Part shown: one piece after another, positions 1-12,099 of the stretch | Position numbering within the stretch: the stretch's first letter is position 1 | Layout of the letters: each line of letters starts with the position of its first letter | NCBI GenBank assembly: GCA_024196135.1 | Contig: JAMQCK010000010.1 | Coordinates: forward strand, 186,001 to 250,000 | DNA from: Pleurotus ostreatus/Saccharomyces cerevisiae fusant | Lineage: Eukaryota > Opisthokonta | Direction: 5' to 3' | Length of the DNA stretch: 64,000 nucleotides | Made by a program: the position numbers and the translations under genes | The notes under the pieces: model-generated | The model's input: the letters and a program-made list of their open reading frames with translations, nothing else | The model's database searches: none | Told to the model about the DNA's origin: nothing

Positions 1-859
1 ACGAAGCACAATCGAAGGACTTGCCTCAAACGATGATGAACCTTGACGACCTCCGCGGTTTCTGTCCCCAGATCGAACACCATGGTTATGGATATCTTAT
101 CTGGACAGGAATGAGCGCGAAGGGATAGAAAGGAGGTAAGGGAGGACGTACTTCCACGACGCTCAACGAGGTCCAAGTAATAGTGCACCATATCAAGAGC
201 GCGCCTCACATTAGGCCTGACGTCCAGGCCATGACTGAAGCCTGTGCACTGGTCCCGCGTACCATAGATGGGAAAGGAAACTCCACCACCCATCTGGATA
301 GCCTGTGCTGCGAGCTTCTCATGGCCATCACAGTGCTCTTGGTGCCAGGGACCAAGAGATCGAAGAGGAACACGCTCGTGCTGTTTGCCCTTCGAGCTGT
401 AGAAACGCGCAGCGAATTCGTGGTCATAATGATCGTGCAGAATGAGTCTGACATGATCCCTACAGTCGCCACATTTAAGTATGGACAGCGAGGGCAATGG
501 GGCAAGTCACGCACCGTGGGATCAAGACTCCCTGACGCGCCAGTCGTGTCTTGACCTGGCTAACACCCCAGCGTCCGGTGACGTCGTTGTCCTTCAGTGT
601 AATGACCGCTTGGCTCTTCGACTGCCAGGACATCTTGCATTTGCGGACGGAGTCCGCACCGCAGGCTTTCTTCAGCTTGAAGAACTTGGTGCGACTGGGG
701 AATAGGGATCAGGAGGCGGCAGAGAGTATAGTTCGCACAAACCTACCCAGTCGGGGCGACCTCCTTGCAAAATCGCGTAAGCTGCTCCTCGACCGTGAGG
801 CCCTCCATCTGGTAAGAGCGGAAGATGTCGCGCAGCTCATCCTCGGAGGGATCTTCCAT
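1..859 (-). CDS. Integrase-core-domain protein of Agaricomycete type (partial, runs off left edge)
   Basis: The reverse strand gives an ATG at 859, a short first exon (MEDPSEDELRDIF...), a GT...AG intron near 695-755, and a second exon reading VKTRLARQGVLIPR, which resembles a helix-turn-helix DNA-binding segment. A second intron lies near 470-525. The third exon reads GPWHQEHCDGHEKLAAQAIQ and then FPIYGTRDQ. The W-H-x-x-x-C-D-G-H-E-K-L stretch followed by a D-containing strand is, from memory, the hallmark of a basidiomycete-expanded family annotated as integrase core domain proteins (RNase H-like fold, usually transposon-derived). The third exon ends with a GTACGT donor near 151 and the rest of the core lies outside the window, so the full acidic triad cannot be checked. 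All visible exons are open, so this copy is not obviously broken. Whether it is a mobile-element gene or a domesticated one is unknown. Confidence 0.65.
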
Positions 860-1147
860 CGCAAGCAAGTGAGTAAATGATCTATTCCGAGATTAGCTAG
901 GCCACTCACAGTTGCGCTTGGGTGTGCCGTTGACACCGTATGGGTTGGGCATCGGATGGCGAAGACGTGCAGGTTCTGGTCAAGGTCAAAAACCCCAAAG
1001 CTGCGTCGGCCAGACGCTGGGCACGGTCACGTGAATTAGGATCTTCGGTGGCGCGCGCCACTGCGAGGCGGTGCGACGCGTCCAGACCCCTGCTCCCCAA
1101 AATTCTGTGGAATTCCATGAGTTTCCATAGGCGCCTTGGCCACTGGC

Positions 1148-1155
1148 TATATATA
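1148..1155 (+). promoter_or_regulatory. TATA box, alpha-kinase gene
   Basis: TATATATA lies about 157 nt before the proposed ATG at 1312, with a C/T-rich stretch between them, as is common for fungal 5' leaders. Confidence 0.45.
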
Positions 1156-1311
1156 CAGATCCCATTGTCGCTAGCATCAGCTTTTCTTGCTCCTCCCTAC
1201 ATCCCTCCTCACTTGGCTGTCGAGGCCCTGCATCTCTTCGACCTGCTGAGCTTGTGGTCTCGCTTCCGCCGCGCTTTTCTTCCACCTTCGCAGTCTCCCT
1301 ACCCCTTAACT

Positions 1312-3835
1312 ATGTCCCATCTTCCTCCTCAGGCTGGCGTACCGCCTCGACCAAGGCAGTGTGGGGGCCCGAACAACATCTACAATGGCTGCACGACTGT
1401 CTTTGACTACCTTGACGAAGACGTATGTCCGCGCTGCAAGACAGCCCAGAAGGGCGACTTGTCCCCTCCAGAAATAGACAGGCTTCGGGTACGCGCTCTT
1501 CATGATCTTTCTTCTTCTCTGTGGCTGACCTGGTATAAAGAGCATCCCTTATTGCCGCGGGTGTGGCCTTTATGGCACACTGATTTCAGACCCTTGTCAT
1601 GCGTGCAAGAGGCGCAGTGAGTACCTTTTATTTTATTCCGCCCTTGAACTGTCCTGAATAATGTCTTTTCGCAGTGGGTGTGACCGATCCAGGACGCGCT
1701 GAGGAGGCCTCGCACCGAGCATCGCAGCTCGCCAACACCATGCGGTCTCCTGTACACAATGTGTCTCAAGGTGCTCTGAGGGTGCCGAACTTGCTGGCCG
1801 GCCCTGCAACACCTGCCTATATTCTCGAAGCGAGCAGATCCTCTACTAGTGGGGCTCCGTCGGTCATTGGCCTCTACAAGGTCATGTTCGACATCGAGTT
1901 CAGCACAGGGTACAAGGGGCTCGGCAAGGAGGTTGGAAAAAATCTCTTTACGATAGCGGGTAGAGAGTCCATGCAGAGTAAGCTTACCTTCGTCTCGCAG
2001 TGAACTTACCGTTCTCTGACCTGTGTTTTCTGTTGCAGACGTCTTCGCACAGATGATTATTGTGGGAAGTAGGACGCTGCGGAACCAGAAGGGGTCACCG
2101 ATTGACTTGCATAGGTACGTATTAATCCTGTCCGTCTTTTACTAATCTTATTCCTTGCTTTTTCCAGTGACCTCGTCAAAGTGACCTTCCCTGGCGGTTT
2201 GAACCTCGACCCCGAGCATGACAGCAAGTCTGTTCAGGACTTCTACAACCACTACGACAAGGACGCGCATAAGGAGCTCTACTTCACAAGCCAGGCGAGG
2301 AAGAAACCACACTGCCTTTCCTTTACGCTCGTCATCCTCAAGGACCTTGTAAGCATACCAGCAAATGCCTGTCTTCTTTTCTTTAACACGTCCACAGTAC
2401 GACGAAGCTGTCCAAGCACTGGAGACAGCAAATGGGACTCAGGCTGCGCCTGGGCAGCGAAGACCGGCTTCGTCTTCGCTCCTTGTCCCTGAAGCGAAGA
2501 GACGCAGGAGCGGTGGGTCTTTATCAACTTCTCTGTCTTATTAGCAGCTGAAGGTTTCCAGGGATACTTCGATCGCGCTTTATATCCGACAGGGTGCACG
2601 CCTCTGCGAGGCAGGAGACCGAGTTATCCACGCGTGTTGTCTTCAGCCGTCTCACCCCGTCCATTGACCGCCCTTCTGGTGTTGTCACCTTCAAGGAGAC
2701 CTCCTCAGACGCCGAGGGTGGTACACTCAGCAACGAGCCCATGACCCTTCCACATTTTGCAAAGGGCCGTTCGAAGACGGTGTTTAATGTGAGTTTCCTT
2801 GCCTTGCTGCCACTCGCCCCTTTTGAGCTCACTACTTGTTAGTTCTCCATTGATTCAGATGGAAAGGAATATGTTGCCAAGGAATTATCTTACGCTGGCG
2901 AGAATGTCAATGTCGACCAGAATGCTCAAGATCTTCTTCTGTGCGACATCGCCCGCAACATTCGAATGAGCGATTTCGCAGCGCAGTTCAAGCGGGCGAT
3001 TTCGAAGACCGAGGCTACCATCCAGGGTACGTCTTCAATATTCAAGCATCAGTCCTTATTTACTAACATCCCGAAAGAATTCATCGTCACCGATGCTTTC
3101 CTCATCTTGGCGCGCCCCGAGAAGGACGAGACCGCGAAGTACCGTCCCTATCTTGTTGAGCCGAAGCGTTCGACCTTTGTGGTCACCAAGTATGTTGGGA
3201 CTCTGTCGACGCGCAAGAAGAACGACGCTCTGCAGGACATGATCACGGCCTTTTGGCACTTTGTCTGCGAGTATACTGCCTGCAGTTTTGTTCTTGCTGA
3301 TCTTCAAGGTAAAAGTCGCATTCATTCGCCGCCATGTATTCTTTGCTTATCTTTCTCACATAGGCTCCTTGGATATGGTCGAGAATAAGCGCACTCTCAT
3401 CCTCTTTGATCCGCAGTCTCATAGCGTCCTCTGGTCCGTGTCGATCTGCTGTGCTTTACTGTGTTTTCTGACCCTTAATCTAGCCAAGATGGGGGCGAAG
3501 GCAAGCTAAGCCAGTCTGCCTCACCCGATATTGGCTCGTACTCTTCTGGCCTCGGTGATCATGGCGCTTATGGTATCCGTTCTCTCATCAAAGACCACGA
3601 CTGCTCGGAGCTGTGCCGTACTCTTCAACTGGCCTCAAAGGACATCCTATTGGCGACATTGGATCATCAGCAGGATTGCGTCGAGAAGGCCATTCCGCGA
3701 CTGCTAGACGCTCTGAAGGCGATGGAAGGATCTCCTGCTGATCAGCGTGAAGGACTTCCTGAGCCCACCCTTGCTGACTTCATGGAGGACTGCTATCCTA
3801 GCAAAGGGAAGGCGTATGAGATTTGCACTGCTTAG
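1312..3835 (+). CDS. Alpha-type protein kinase domain protein
   Basis: This is a multi-exon gene on the plus strand. The N-terminal exon (from ATG 1312) has a Cys pattern (CGGPNNIYNGC, then CPRC) like a small zinc-binding module. Middle exons hold a variable linker. The C-terminal half is an atypical (alpha/MHCK/eEF2K-type) kinase domain: YVAKELSY carries the likely ATP-binding Lys, then PYLVEPKR, FVVTKYVGTLS, the catalytic-loop-like FVLADLQGS, LFDPQSHS, and the Gly-rich GLGDHGAYGIRSLI followed by HDCSELC, which matches the zinc-binding end of alpha-kinases. Expansion of this kinase class in Agaricomycetes is established; substrates are mostly unknown. Introns of about 50 nt separate the exons (for example near 1987-2039, 3028-3078 and 3309-3362). 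The junction around 1500-1675 could not be phased cleanly by eye, so the N-terminal model is uncertain. The stop is at 3833-3835. Confidence 0.8.
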
Positions 3836-4596
3836 AGATTCTATACTACTTCCTGCAGGCGTCATCTACTCTATATAGTCTTAATTCTTTCATCTCCTCT
3901 AATAATGGTGTTCTTAGAAGGATCATTACTCTACTACCTACTATTTCTCAATTGAGACCTTGTCCTGCGCATCCCAGGTCCTGGTAGTGGAAGGCTTCCG
4001 AGGCACTGAAGTTGGGCCTCACTGCGTTGCGGGCACGTGCATGTCAGGTGAGCACGACCGATCAATCAGGACAGTCGCGTGATCGAGCACGGTCACGTGA
4101 TATAAACCAAACGCGTCTTCGTTGATTGTGTACCCATGATATGCGAGCTGTGACGCGTTACGGGTGTGCAGGTACTTAATGGCTGCTCCTTTCCCTCCTT
4201 TCGCTCTGCACACCCAGTTCCTGCCATGTGGCCCTCTCCTCAGCAGGTTGTAGTTCGATTCGATGCGCCTGCAGCAGGGAGGGTTGCCTCTGGCTTTTGT
4301 CCTTCTTTCCCCTCTTGGACCCTTATGCACCAGCAGTGGTAAGGCCTGCATAGGGGTCACAATTCTGTGCTCAAGCCCGGTGAGGCCAGCTCAGGATTGT
4401 CCTCCCCACACCCAAGCCTGGTGAGGCCCGTGTCGGGGATCGAACTCGAGAGCGATCACATAGGGCGACAGTGAAGGGAAATCTCCCGCGCTCATCTTCT
4501 TGTCCTCTTCCACCCCACGCAAAGAGCTAGTACTCGACAATTGGTGCCCACTGGTCGCCCAAGACCGACAACAAGTCTTTTCTTTGGCTGCTTCGG
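3836..4596. other. Intergenic; contains a 16-bp imperfect direct repeat
   Basis: No convincing gene is seen. CAAGCC(C/T)GGTGAGGCC occurs at 4372-4387 and again at 4413-4428. Open frames on either strand are short and show no family motif. Confidence 0.5.
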
Positions 4597-5829
4597 ATGT
4601 CCTCAAACCAGCGCGGGGTGATGGGCCTTGGGCAGGTGTACACCTTGGTTGCGGAGGCGGACCCGGCATACGTGCAGCCCTTCATCCTCGAGAACGAGGA
4701 CTTCGCAGTGCAGGCGCTGGAGCTGTGGCTCCGTTTCCCGCTCGACATACAGCAGTCTGCGGTGGACGAGTCCCGCACTTCGCACACCACAGTCGTCGTC
4801 GCGCACACAGTGTACAATCTGCTCGGGGAAAGAGCTCAAGGTGCGCTTCGTCGCCAATTGGAGGTAGACTGGCACTAATATGTATCAGCCCTCTGCCAAT
4901 GAGGTGCCCCTCCCCCTCTTCCGCCCCATCCTCAAGGGTGTCGCTCAACGCAGGCACATGCTCTATCTTGCCGCCGCCATGCAGACCAAGCTCCTTAAGG
5001 ACCCAGATCTCGATCACACGTCTGAACCGTCGCCGACGGAGCTCCTCACCCTCGCAAAGACGACCTTGGGGCTGCCCCAGACAATGCCTGTGAGTCCCTA
5101 GTAATCATCGCCGCCATCCTCCTTATTGATGTTGAGTCCATACTAGTACCTTGTCGCGCCCGGGGCATGCCCCAACGAACTGAGCATACACTTGACCTTG
5201 TGCCCAGATGAGACCGACTTGTGTTTGCCTCACCTCTCCGACGAGCTCAGCCCGCGCTTCAGAGTGCCGGGCGGCAGGGAGAAGGACGGGATCGGCTCCT
5301 TGAGTGTGTATCGCGTGAGTGATGCGTTTTTGGTCGCACGGGGTGTGTACTAACTGTGTATCTGCAGTGCCATATTGAGAACAACGCGTCGCACGAGACC
5401 GGCAGTCGCAAGGATGAGTTCGTGAAGCGGGAAGTGGTGCGTTGGACCCAATACATGCACGACCAGGTCCTGATGGGATATAGAGGCAGCGGCTCTCGGG
5501 CCCGCGGGAGACGGATGTCGTTCAGGGAAGCCAGAGGGAGTCCGGCCGGGGAGCGTGCGCCATTGAGCCAACGGAGCTGGGGACGTCTCTTGCCACGGTC
5601 ACGCACCGGACCCCCGACGCAACACGATCACCACCCCGTCACCCTGCCTTCGACTGGACCTGCCCGCTGCCGTTCCCCCGATCTCGCCTCTTTAGCGCGC
5701 GCGCAGTCGACGATCGCGCCTCCTGCGGCTGCGACTCATTCCGGCACGTCACCATCGCGGGCACATAGAACACCGTCTCGAGCTCGCGCCACCGCCGCTC
5801 TCGTACCTAACCGCGCGCGCTCGTCTTGA
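4597..5829 (+). CDS. Orphan protein, exon structure only partly resolved
   Basis: Four adjacent open blocks read like protein. The first begins at ATG 4597 (MSSNQRGVMGLGQVYTL) and runs through HTTVVVAHTVYNLLGERAQ. The second reads SANEVPLPLFRPILKGVAQR. The third reads PNELSIHLTLCPDETDLCLP. The fourth reads CHIENNASHETGSRKDEFVK. Introns with good borders separate the last blocks (for example GTGAGT...TGCAG near 5314-5367). The first-to-second junction near 4840-4890 does not phase with any normal-length intron, so either there is a frameshift or the model is wrong. After about 5520 the frame becomes Arg/Ser/Pro-rich and may be non-coding. I recognise no domain. It could be a degenerate gene. 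Confidence 0.35.
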
Positions 5830-6169
5830 CGCCCCAGCATCACCGCTCCAACATCCCCGCCCGCCCATCGCCCCCACCGCTGCGCGCATACATCCACTCC
5901 GCCGACGCGATCGACTTCCCCACATACATCCCCCCCTTCATGTTCCTCCTCCCCCGCTTCCACTTCCCTTCCACCTCCACGTTCCCGGTTCCACTCTTCC
6001 TTCACACGTCTATCCCTATTTCCCCTGCCCCAGTACATGTCAACGATCGAGAGTGCCTCTCAAGGAGGGCAAGGCACGTGTCGACTCGGAAGCATCTGGC
6101 TGCCGGCGCGAGAAGGGAACATACAAGGGAAAGATACCTCACGCGTGTACGCGCAATGTCGGCGACACT

Positions 6170-7140
6170 GGGAGGGCACGTCAGCAGAGGGCGAAGAGGG
6201 GGAAATAGGGCGCGACAGGGAGGGGAGAGGTGGCGAAACCAGTGGTGATAGGCAGCGAGAAGAAGGGGGACATGCGAGGGTGGAGGCGCGAGAAGGGAAG
6301 GGTGCGCGGGGGGGGGGGGGAAGGGCGCAAAGGAAGATATGAGAAGCGAAGGGGGAGGCGAGGCATAGGCAGCACAAGATGAAGAAAGGGTGGGAAGACT
6401 GAAGGGGGCGAACGGGGGCGAACGGGTAGGTGGATGGAGCGGGGGAGCGGCACGAAGGAGGGGGATAAATGCAGCAGGCTCGAGGGCAACGGGGCGATGG
6501 GGAGCGAGGGCGAGAAGACGAGGAGCAAAAAGACAAGGGAGGGGGGCAGAAGGCGGGAACCCAGCGCGCTAGGGGAGGGCGAGAAGGGGGCGGGGCCAGA
6601 AGAGGAGTGGAGAGGAAGTACTCACTGTCGCGCATAGTCCTCCACCCACGCTCGTAGCCCCCCACCGTCGCCTATAGCCACCCACCCACACTCAGAGCCC
6701 CTCAACCCCCAGCCCCCACTCCCAATCTCTCCGCCGCTGCCACTAACCCATCTGCGAAATACGTGAGCATACTTTCTGATCTGGCTTGGTTGATCTCACC
6801 TTGGCTCGCCACTTCCCCGTCATTCTACTCCACCTCCCCCTTTCAACCCCCTCCCCTCCCCTCCCTTTCCAACTCGCCCTCCCCTCCCCCCTCCCTTCCC
6901 ATCCCCTCCCCCTTGCACCCCTCAAAGATGGTCATGTGGGTCGTTTTATCGTGCTTACATACCCTACCCTCTGCGCATTCTCGACACCCCTCCCCCCTCC
7001 ACCGGCAACCCCTTACTATCTTGAGCGCGACCCACCCCTCCGCGGCCCCATCCCTCCGCGACCTCACCTCTCCGCGACCCCACCCTTTCGCAGCCCGGCC
7101 CCCGCGCCTGTCCTACCTCCCTGACCTTTCCTAGTCACCC
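6170..7140. repeat. Purine-rich tract followed by pyrimidine-rich tract
   Basis: On the plus strand about 440 nt (6170-6610) are almost entirely G and A, including a 12-G run at 6308-6319. After a short mixed spacer, about 500 nt (6640-7140) are dominated by C and T. Because the second half is roughly complementary in composition to the first, the block could fold back on itself. Both strands carry many GGG runs suited to G-quadruplexes. Long open frames here (up to about 200 codons, Pro/Ser- or Arg/Gly-only) are composition artefacts. Confidence 0.7.
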
Positions 7141-7199
7141 CTTACCCCACCCACCCAGGCCCCAGCCACCCCCAACCGTTGACTACCAACCCGCACCCT

Positions 7200-8260
7200 T
7201 CAGCTACCTATCGATGACCTCGCGCCCCACCACTGTCCAATTGATGGGTCCCAGCGCCAGTGCGTGCAAGGCCGCAACCTCCGCCCCGAAGCGATTCAAA
7301 GACCGAGACCTGCTTTGTGTCTCGTCGTTCGCAGCGTCGAGGATATCTGCGAAGATATCGAGGCCATGTCCATCGAGATCGCCATGCTCCTCAAAAGCCA
7401 GGCTCGGGTCTCCTTTTGCGAAGCAACCTCGCATAAGGCGCCTGCAGCCGTCCGCTGGTGTTCGTCGCCCTGTGCCCTTGGGTCCGATGTACGCCTCCCG
7501 CCATACAGCTTACCACTGCCCAGCGACTTCGCCTACAGCACGAACATTGACTGAACGGCGGCGACGTGATGCCTGCGACCATCCTCGACAAGCTCGGCGT
7601 GGCGATACCCAACATCACGCCCATCGGCTTTTCGGGCTGTCCTCCATCGCATCGCGCCAGACTCGGCGGACGATGGCGACGAAGTGGCAGCCCGCCAGCC
7701 TCCTCGCCCCAATTAGGATCAGACGTAGTGCAGGACCTATCATGCACGAAGTTTTCGTTTTCGTTTAGTATTCCCCTTCATGTATAGCCATGTATTTTGC
7801 ATCCTATGAATCCACAGTCTATCTAGCTACACGGCACGAGCAGCGTCGCCATCTCGCGAGTCCTGAAACCCTTTGACTACCACCCCGTCTCCTCCCCTCG
7901 CTTCTCCCCCCTTCACGCGCCCTCCCCTTCTCTGCCCGCGCCCGCCGCCTTCACCTGTCGTGGTGCCCGCGACGGTGCGCCGGGGGGCGAGGGTGGCGTC
8001 GAGGGCATGGCGGCAGCCATGCTGCGGCGCGGGAGGGGGTGGGAGCGCGCGCGAGCGCGGGGGAGGCACGGCAAGGGCGCGCTGCGACGGGCGGCAGAGT
8101 GCGGGCGGAGCACGGTCCGTGTGAGGGGCGCGAGAGACGCGGCCAGCGCGCCGGGTGGGGCGGGATCGGGTTGGTAGGGCGGGTGGGCGCGCGCGAAAAC
8201 GCGGTAGACGCACAGGATAGCGCAGGAAGGGCGGCGGGGGGAGGGGTGAGGGGGCCGCAA
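7200..8260. other. Intergenic between orphan genes; weak open frames only
   Basis: Between 7204 and 7768 overlapping open frames exist on both strands, the longest 184 codons on the plus strand, none with a recognisable motif. From 7870 to 7965 the plus strand is C-rich, then from about 7975 to 8260 G-rich, a smaller version of the strand-composition switch seen upstream. It may be the 3' flank of the minus-strand gene that ends at 8261. Confidence 0.35.
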
Positions 8261-11200
8261 TTAGTGCGGGAGTAATCGCCTTTCCCTCCGGTCATTGCTC
8301 ATCGCGTTTGCGAGCGTCTCGCCAACGCCAGCGGTGTCGAAGATCATTGTCGAGTTGCGCGCTTCGGGGCTGATAGGAGGCGTGTTCGGGTCGTTGTAGC
8401 TTGGGCGTGGTCGAACCTCGACTTCCTGAACGCCATTGTGGGGGAAATTAGACATGTATGGTGGATAACGGAGGTCGTCGGGCAGGACCTCGCGCAAGAC
8501 ACCCGATGGCGAGTATGCAGTCCACATCGGGGCTGAGGGGGGCGCGTCCGAGTCAGGGCGTGGTTGAGCGACAAGTCGCTGGTACGAGTCGCGTTGGCCA
8601 GCTCGCGCGGCTGCGTAAGGATGAAGCAGCCCATCTTGCGAGGGACGCGAAGCGTGCGCTCCCGGTTGCGATGGATGTGCGCCTGCGTACTCTGCTCCTC
8701 GTCGTGTGTTGCCACTCGACGGCGCTCCTGCTTGAGGCGTGACTGTGAAGCGTCCTCCCTGTGCATACGGATGCGCTGGGAATCTGAATCCGTTTCCAAG
8801 CTCTTCCGCTTCCTCGCGACTTGACGCGGACGGCGGCGGCGGTGTCGAGAGCGCGATGCCCACTTTGGAAGGTGTCGGGGCAGGTCCCGACCGTGCCGGG
8901 TATGTCGGCGAGAGATGCATGCCATCCTGCGAGCGCGCAACGATGGGCGAGAGAAGATCGGTAGAGCGTACATTGCCCCAGTCTTCCTCCCTCCGTTCCG
9001 ACATCGGCGTAAGCAGAGGTTGGCCATCATAGCCGCAAAGCGCGGCTGCGCCGCGTACGCTCGCTTTGACGGCATGTCCGGCGCTGCGACTCCACGAACG
9101 CGAATGCGAGTGTGAGTGAGAGGTCTTGCTGATGGTCTTCGTCAGGGACGAGCTGTGCGCGTGCGAGGGTACATGAGTGCCCTGCGACGATCGATTGTAG
9201 GTCCCTACAAAGGTCGAGGTTGGTGACAAATCTCGACAATCGACACGACGCACGAACCTTCGCTCGTCGTCTGGCTTCGTTGTCGACGCAGCGACCCCGA
9301 CTCCTTCCCAGGCTCCTCAAGCCGTATGTGTACAGGCGCTTGATTGCCTAGCAAGGCGCGCGCGCCCGGGAAGTCGATACTCTCTTGGACCCGATGAGGC
9401 TTCTTCTTCCTCAGCGCCCCCGAGTCGTACCTATCTCGGGTGTTAGTACGGCGATACCCTTCTTAATCTCAACTGCAATCTCACGTCTTCGAAGGCCCCT
9501 CCAACTTGACTGTACCCAGCCCAAAGTCGAACTCAGCTGGTGGTTCAGGCTTCTTGAGCTTCGCCTTCGTGTCCGCGGCGCCACCCTTGGTCAGGCTCTT
9601 CGCGCGCGAGCGGGACAGGTTCCTTGCGCGCTTGTTGAAGAGGGAGCCGGTGGCTTGCTCCTGCCACTTGGCGCGCTGGCTCTCGAGGAGAGTGCCTTCT
9701 TCTAGGACTCTGCAAGGTATTGTAAGCGTTGCGGCTGACGAGACGAGAATGGAAACATACTTGGCCAACGACGGTACCGGACTAGGCAACGATAGATCGT
9801 CCGCTGTGAAGCTACGAGGACGAGGAGGCTTGACGTGCGGCGGACGAGGATCTGCGCGCGAGGTCGACGGTCCCGCGCCAGGCGTTTCGAGCTGCGCAAT
9901 GGCCTCCGCCCTGTCGACCTCCCGCCGAGTTCCTCCACTTGCTTGTCTGCGATGCTCCTCGACGTGACGCCCACTGCTTGGCTGCTGTCGATGCCCTACA
10001 CCGACTGCCTCTTCCTCATCCTCATCTCCGACCCTCCGCACGATCTCGATAGCCTCCCTCTCCGGGCGCACGAGGTCGACCAGCGAGCGCGAATGGGCAA
10101 GCACGCGGGATGGAATGCTCGACCCCGGCAACGCGGCGTAATCGCGCGCGAGCGGGCTCCCAGGTGGCGACACGATGCGGCTCGTGGGATGCAGGTGCTG
10201 TTGCTGATGATGCGGGTAGTTGGGCAGATGTGGGTTCGACGCGTGCTGCTGTTGCTGATATCCACCCACCAATGGTGCCGACGCATACGCGTAGCTGGAT
10301 GGTGGCGCGTTCGAGTGTAGTGTCGCCGCATACGACGCATACTGATCACCCGCCGTACCGACTGCGAACGAAGACTTCGGCGTCGACTTGCCGATGCTGC
10401 CCGCCGCCATAGAGCCCTCGCTCGTCGACCCCTTTCCAGCGCTCCCTGGCTTGCTGCCCGTGAGCGAAGCACCCATCTTCCCGGTGAGCGAACACAGTCG
10501 GAGGCGTGGCCGAGGCAAGAGCAGCGCGTCGCACCACGTCTCCGCCGAGAGCCACTTGTCGCGTCCTTTCAGCGGTTCCCACTTGGGCTTGGGAGACGTA
10601 GAGAGTGGGGGCGGGGTAGGGGCGATGCGGAGGTTGGGAACAGGGATGGATGCCTTGAGGCGATGATTCGGAAGGTGGAAGCTAGGAATGGCTTTAAGCA
10701 GCAGGTTAGCACCTGCCCGACGCTCTCGGTCACAGTCGACGTACCTTGATTGCGCGTCAACTCATCCTCGTTACCCTCTTCCTCCCCCGTCGAACTATAC
10801 GCATAGGGATGCGGCGATATCGGCGGCGAACACGAGCTCGGTACCGTCGAGGGATAGGACGTCGGGACAGGCGGTGCGCCCCGCGAGGCTACAATCTGCG
10901 AGGGTGGCGGCGCACTGAAGGTAGCTGAGATCCACGGCGCAGTCGAGCCAAGCGCCGCGCTTGGGCCCGGTTTTGCACCGGGCGTGCCTGCTTGCGCGCG
11001 AGTGCCTGCCGATCCCCCACTCGACGCGCTCGCAACGATCGGCAGCAGCCCTGCCCACGACTCGCGCACGTACACGTCCTGTCCGAAGACCTGCGTGCTC
11101 GGCCGCGGCTCACGCTCGCGTTCCTCGGTAGGCTCTCACGCGTTCGACGAGGGTGCCGGGTCCCGCGTATCAAAGGATCGCGCAGGGTCTCGCGTGTCAA

Positions 11201-12096
11201 GCGAATGGTCGCGAGCGACGTCGTTGGCGAGCGAGAAGTCGCGCGCGTCGAATGAGGGCTTCCGAGGTGACGGCGAGAGGGAGAACGAGGGTGCCTCGAC
11301 AGTTGTGTGCGGTGCCGGCATCGAAGGTCGGAGACGTGAAGTTGTCGCAGACTGATACGCGGCAGGCTGGTAGCTGTCGACTCTCGCCCTTGGCGCGTAG
11401 CTATCGACGCGCGCGCGAGGGGCTGTGCTCCACTCCGCCGATGCGCTATGCTGCAACTTGCGCGGCGGTGAGCGCAGGACGTCGGGGATGGGAGCACGCG
11501 TCCCGTCCGAGCCCTGCTTGCGCATGCTATTCATGATCGGCGAGCGCGACCCGGCTGGACTTGGCCGCCGCAAGTTGTCCGGTATAGGTTCGAGGCCAGG
11601 ATTGGAGAAGTACGACTGCTCGCGCATCGTAGACGGCGACGCCTCGGGTCGCAGGTGTCGCGGGGAAGTCGGCACGGAGGCAGCACCTTTTCTTGAGCTT
11701 GAGAACGCGGCCGCGATTAAGTTTGTGATGCTGCGCGAACTCTTCGGCGACTTGGTAGGCTTGCCGGGGCGTGGGGAGGACCCGGGTCGAGGTCGCGGGG
11801 AAAGATGTTGCGGGCTAGGAGGAAATTGGTGGGGACTCCGTCGATGGACTGGGGGACGGCGCAGGCGAATCGACGTATGTCGTTTGATACGCAGCATTCG
11901 AGGCATACGGCGGCGACGACGGATAGTCGTGGGGCGCCCCCTCACCCGCCACCGCGGCCTGGTTCGCGCGCGATGTTGATCACCTCCGCGCCGTACCACG
12001 ACTGCCACTCCGTGTCCGCGTCCGGCACGCCCCACTCGCCCGCCGAGTGCGTATTCGCGCGCGACACGGCGATCTTCAGGTCACCCCAGCTGTCCC
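8261..12096 (-). CDS. Long Ser/Pro-rich orphan protein (N-terminus unresolved)
   Basis: Coherent coding blocks on the minus strand join through plausible introns. The first resolved exon reads DSWGDLKIAVSRANTHSAGE and WQSWYGAEVINIAREPG. A GTGAGG...CTAG intron (about 11948-11822) leads to KSPKSSRSITNLIAAAFSSS. Next come VYVRESWAGLLPIV (about 11075), KGRDKWLSAETWCDALL (about 10560), a Gln/His-rich stretch, a 48-nt in-frame intron near 9715-9762, and SLFNKRARNLSRSRAKSLTK (about 9620). Further introns lie near 9430-9485 and 9200-9255. The last exon is Ser/His-rich and ends NDRRERRLLPH. The W-rich islands (SWGDLK, WLSAETWCDALL) are the only ordered-looking parts; the rest is low complexity. I know no family; it resembles disordered fungal scaffold or regulatory proteins. 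An in-frame TGA at 11136-11138 needs either a 43-nt mini-intron or a sequence change. The start exon was not found; one candidate (MKGGEEVVGWSFAPKQ) is at 12700. Confidence 0.6.
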
Positions 12097-12099
12097 TGG

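Noticed and set aside
6060..6665. 201-codon Pro/Ser-rich minus-strand frame and similar plus-strand frames
   Set aside because: Produced by the purine/pyrimidine tracts, which have few stop codons; no start context, introns or motif.
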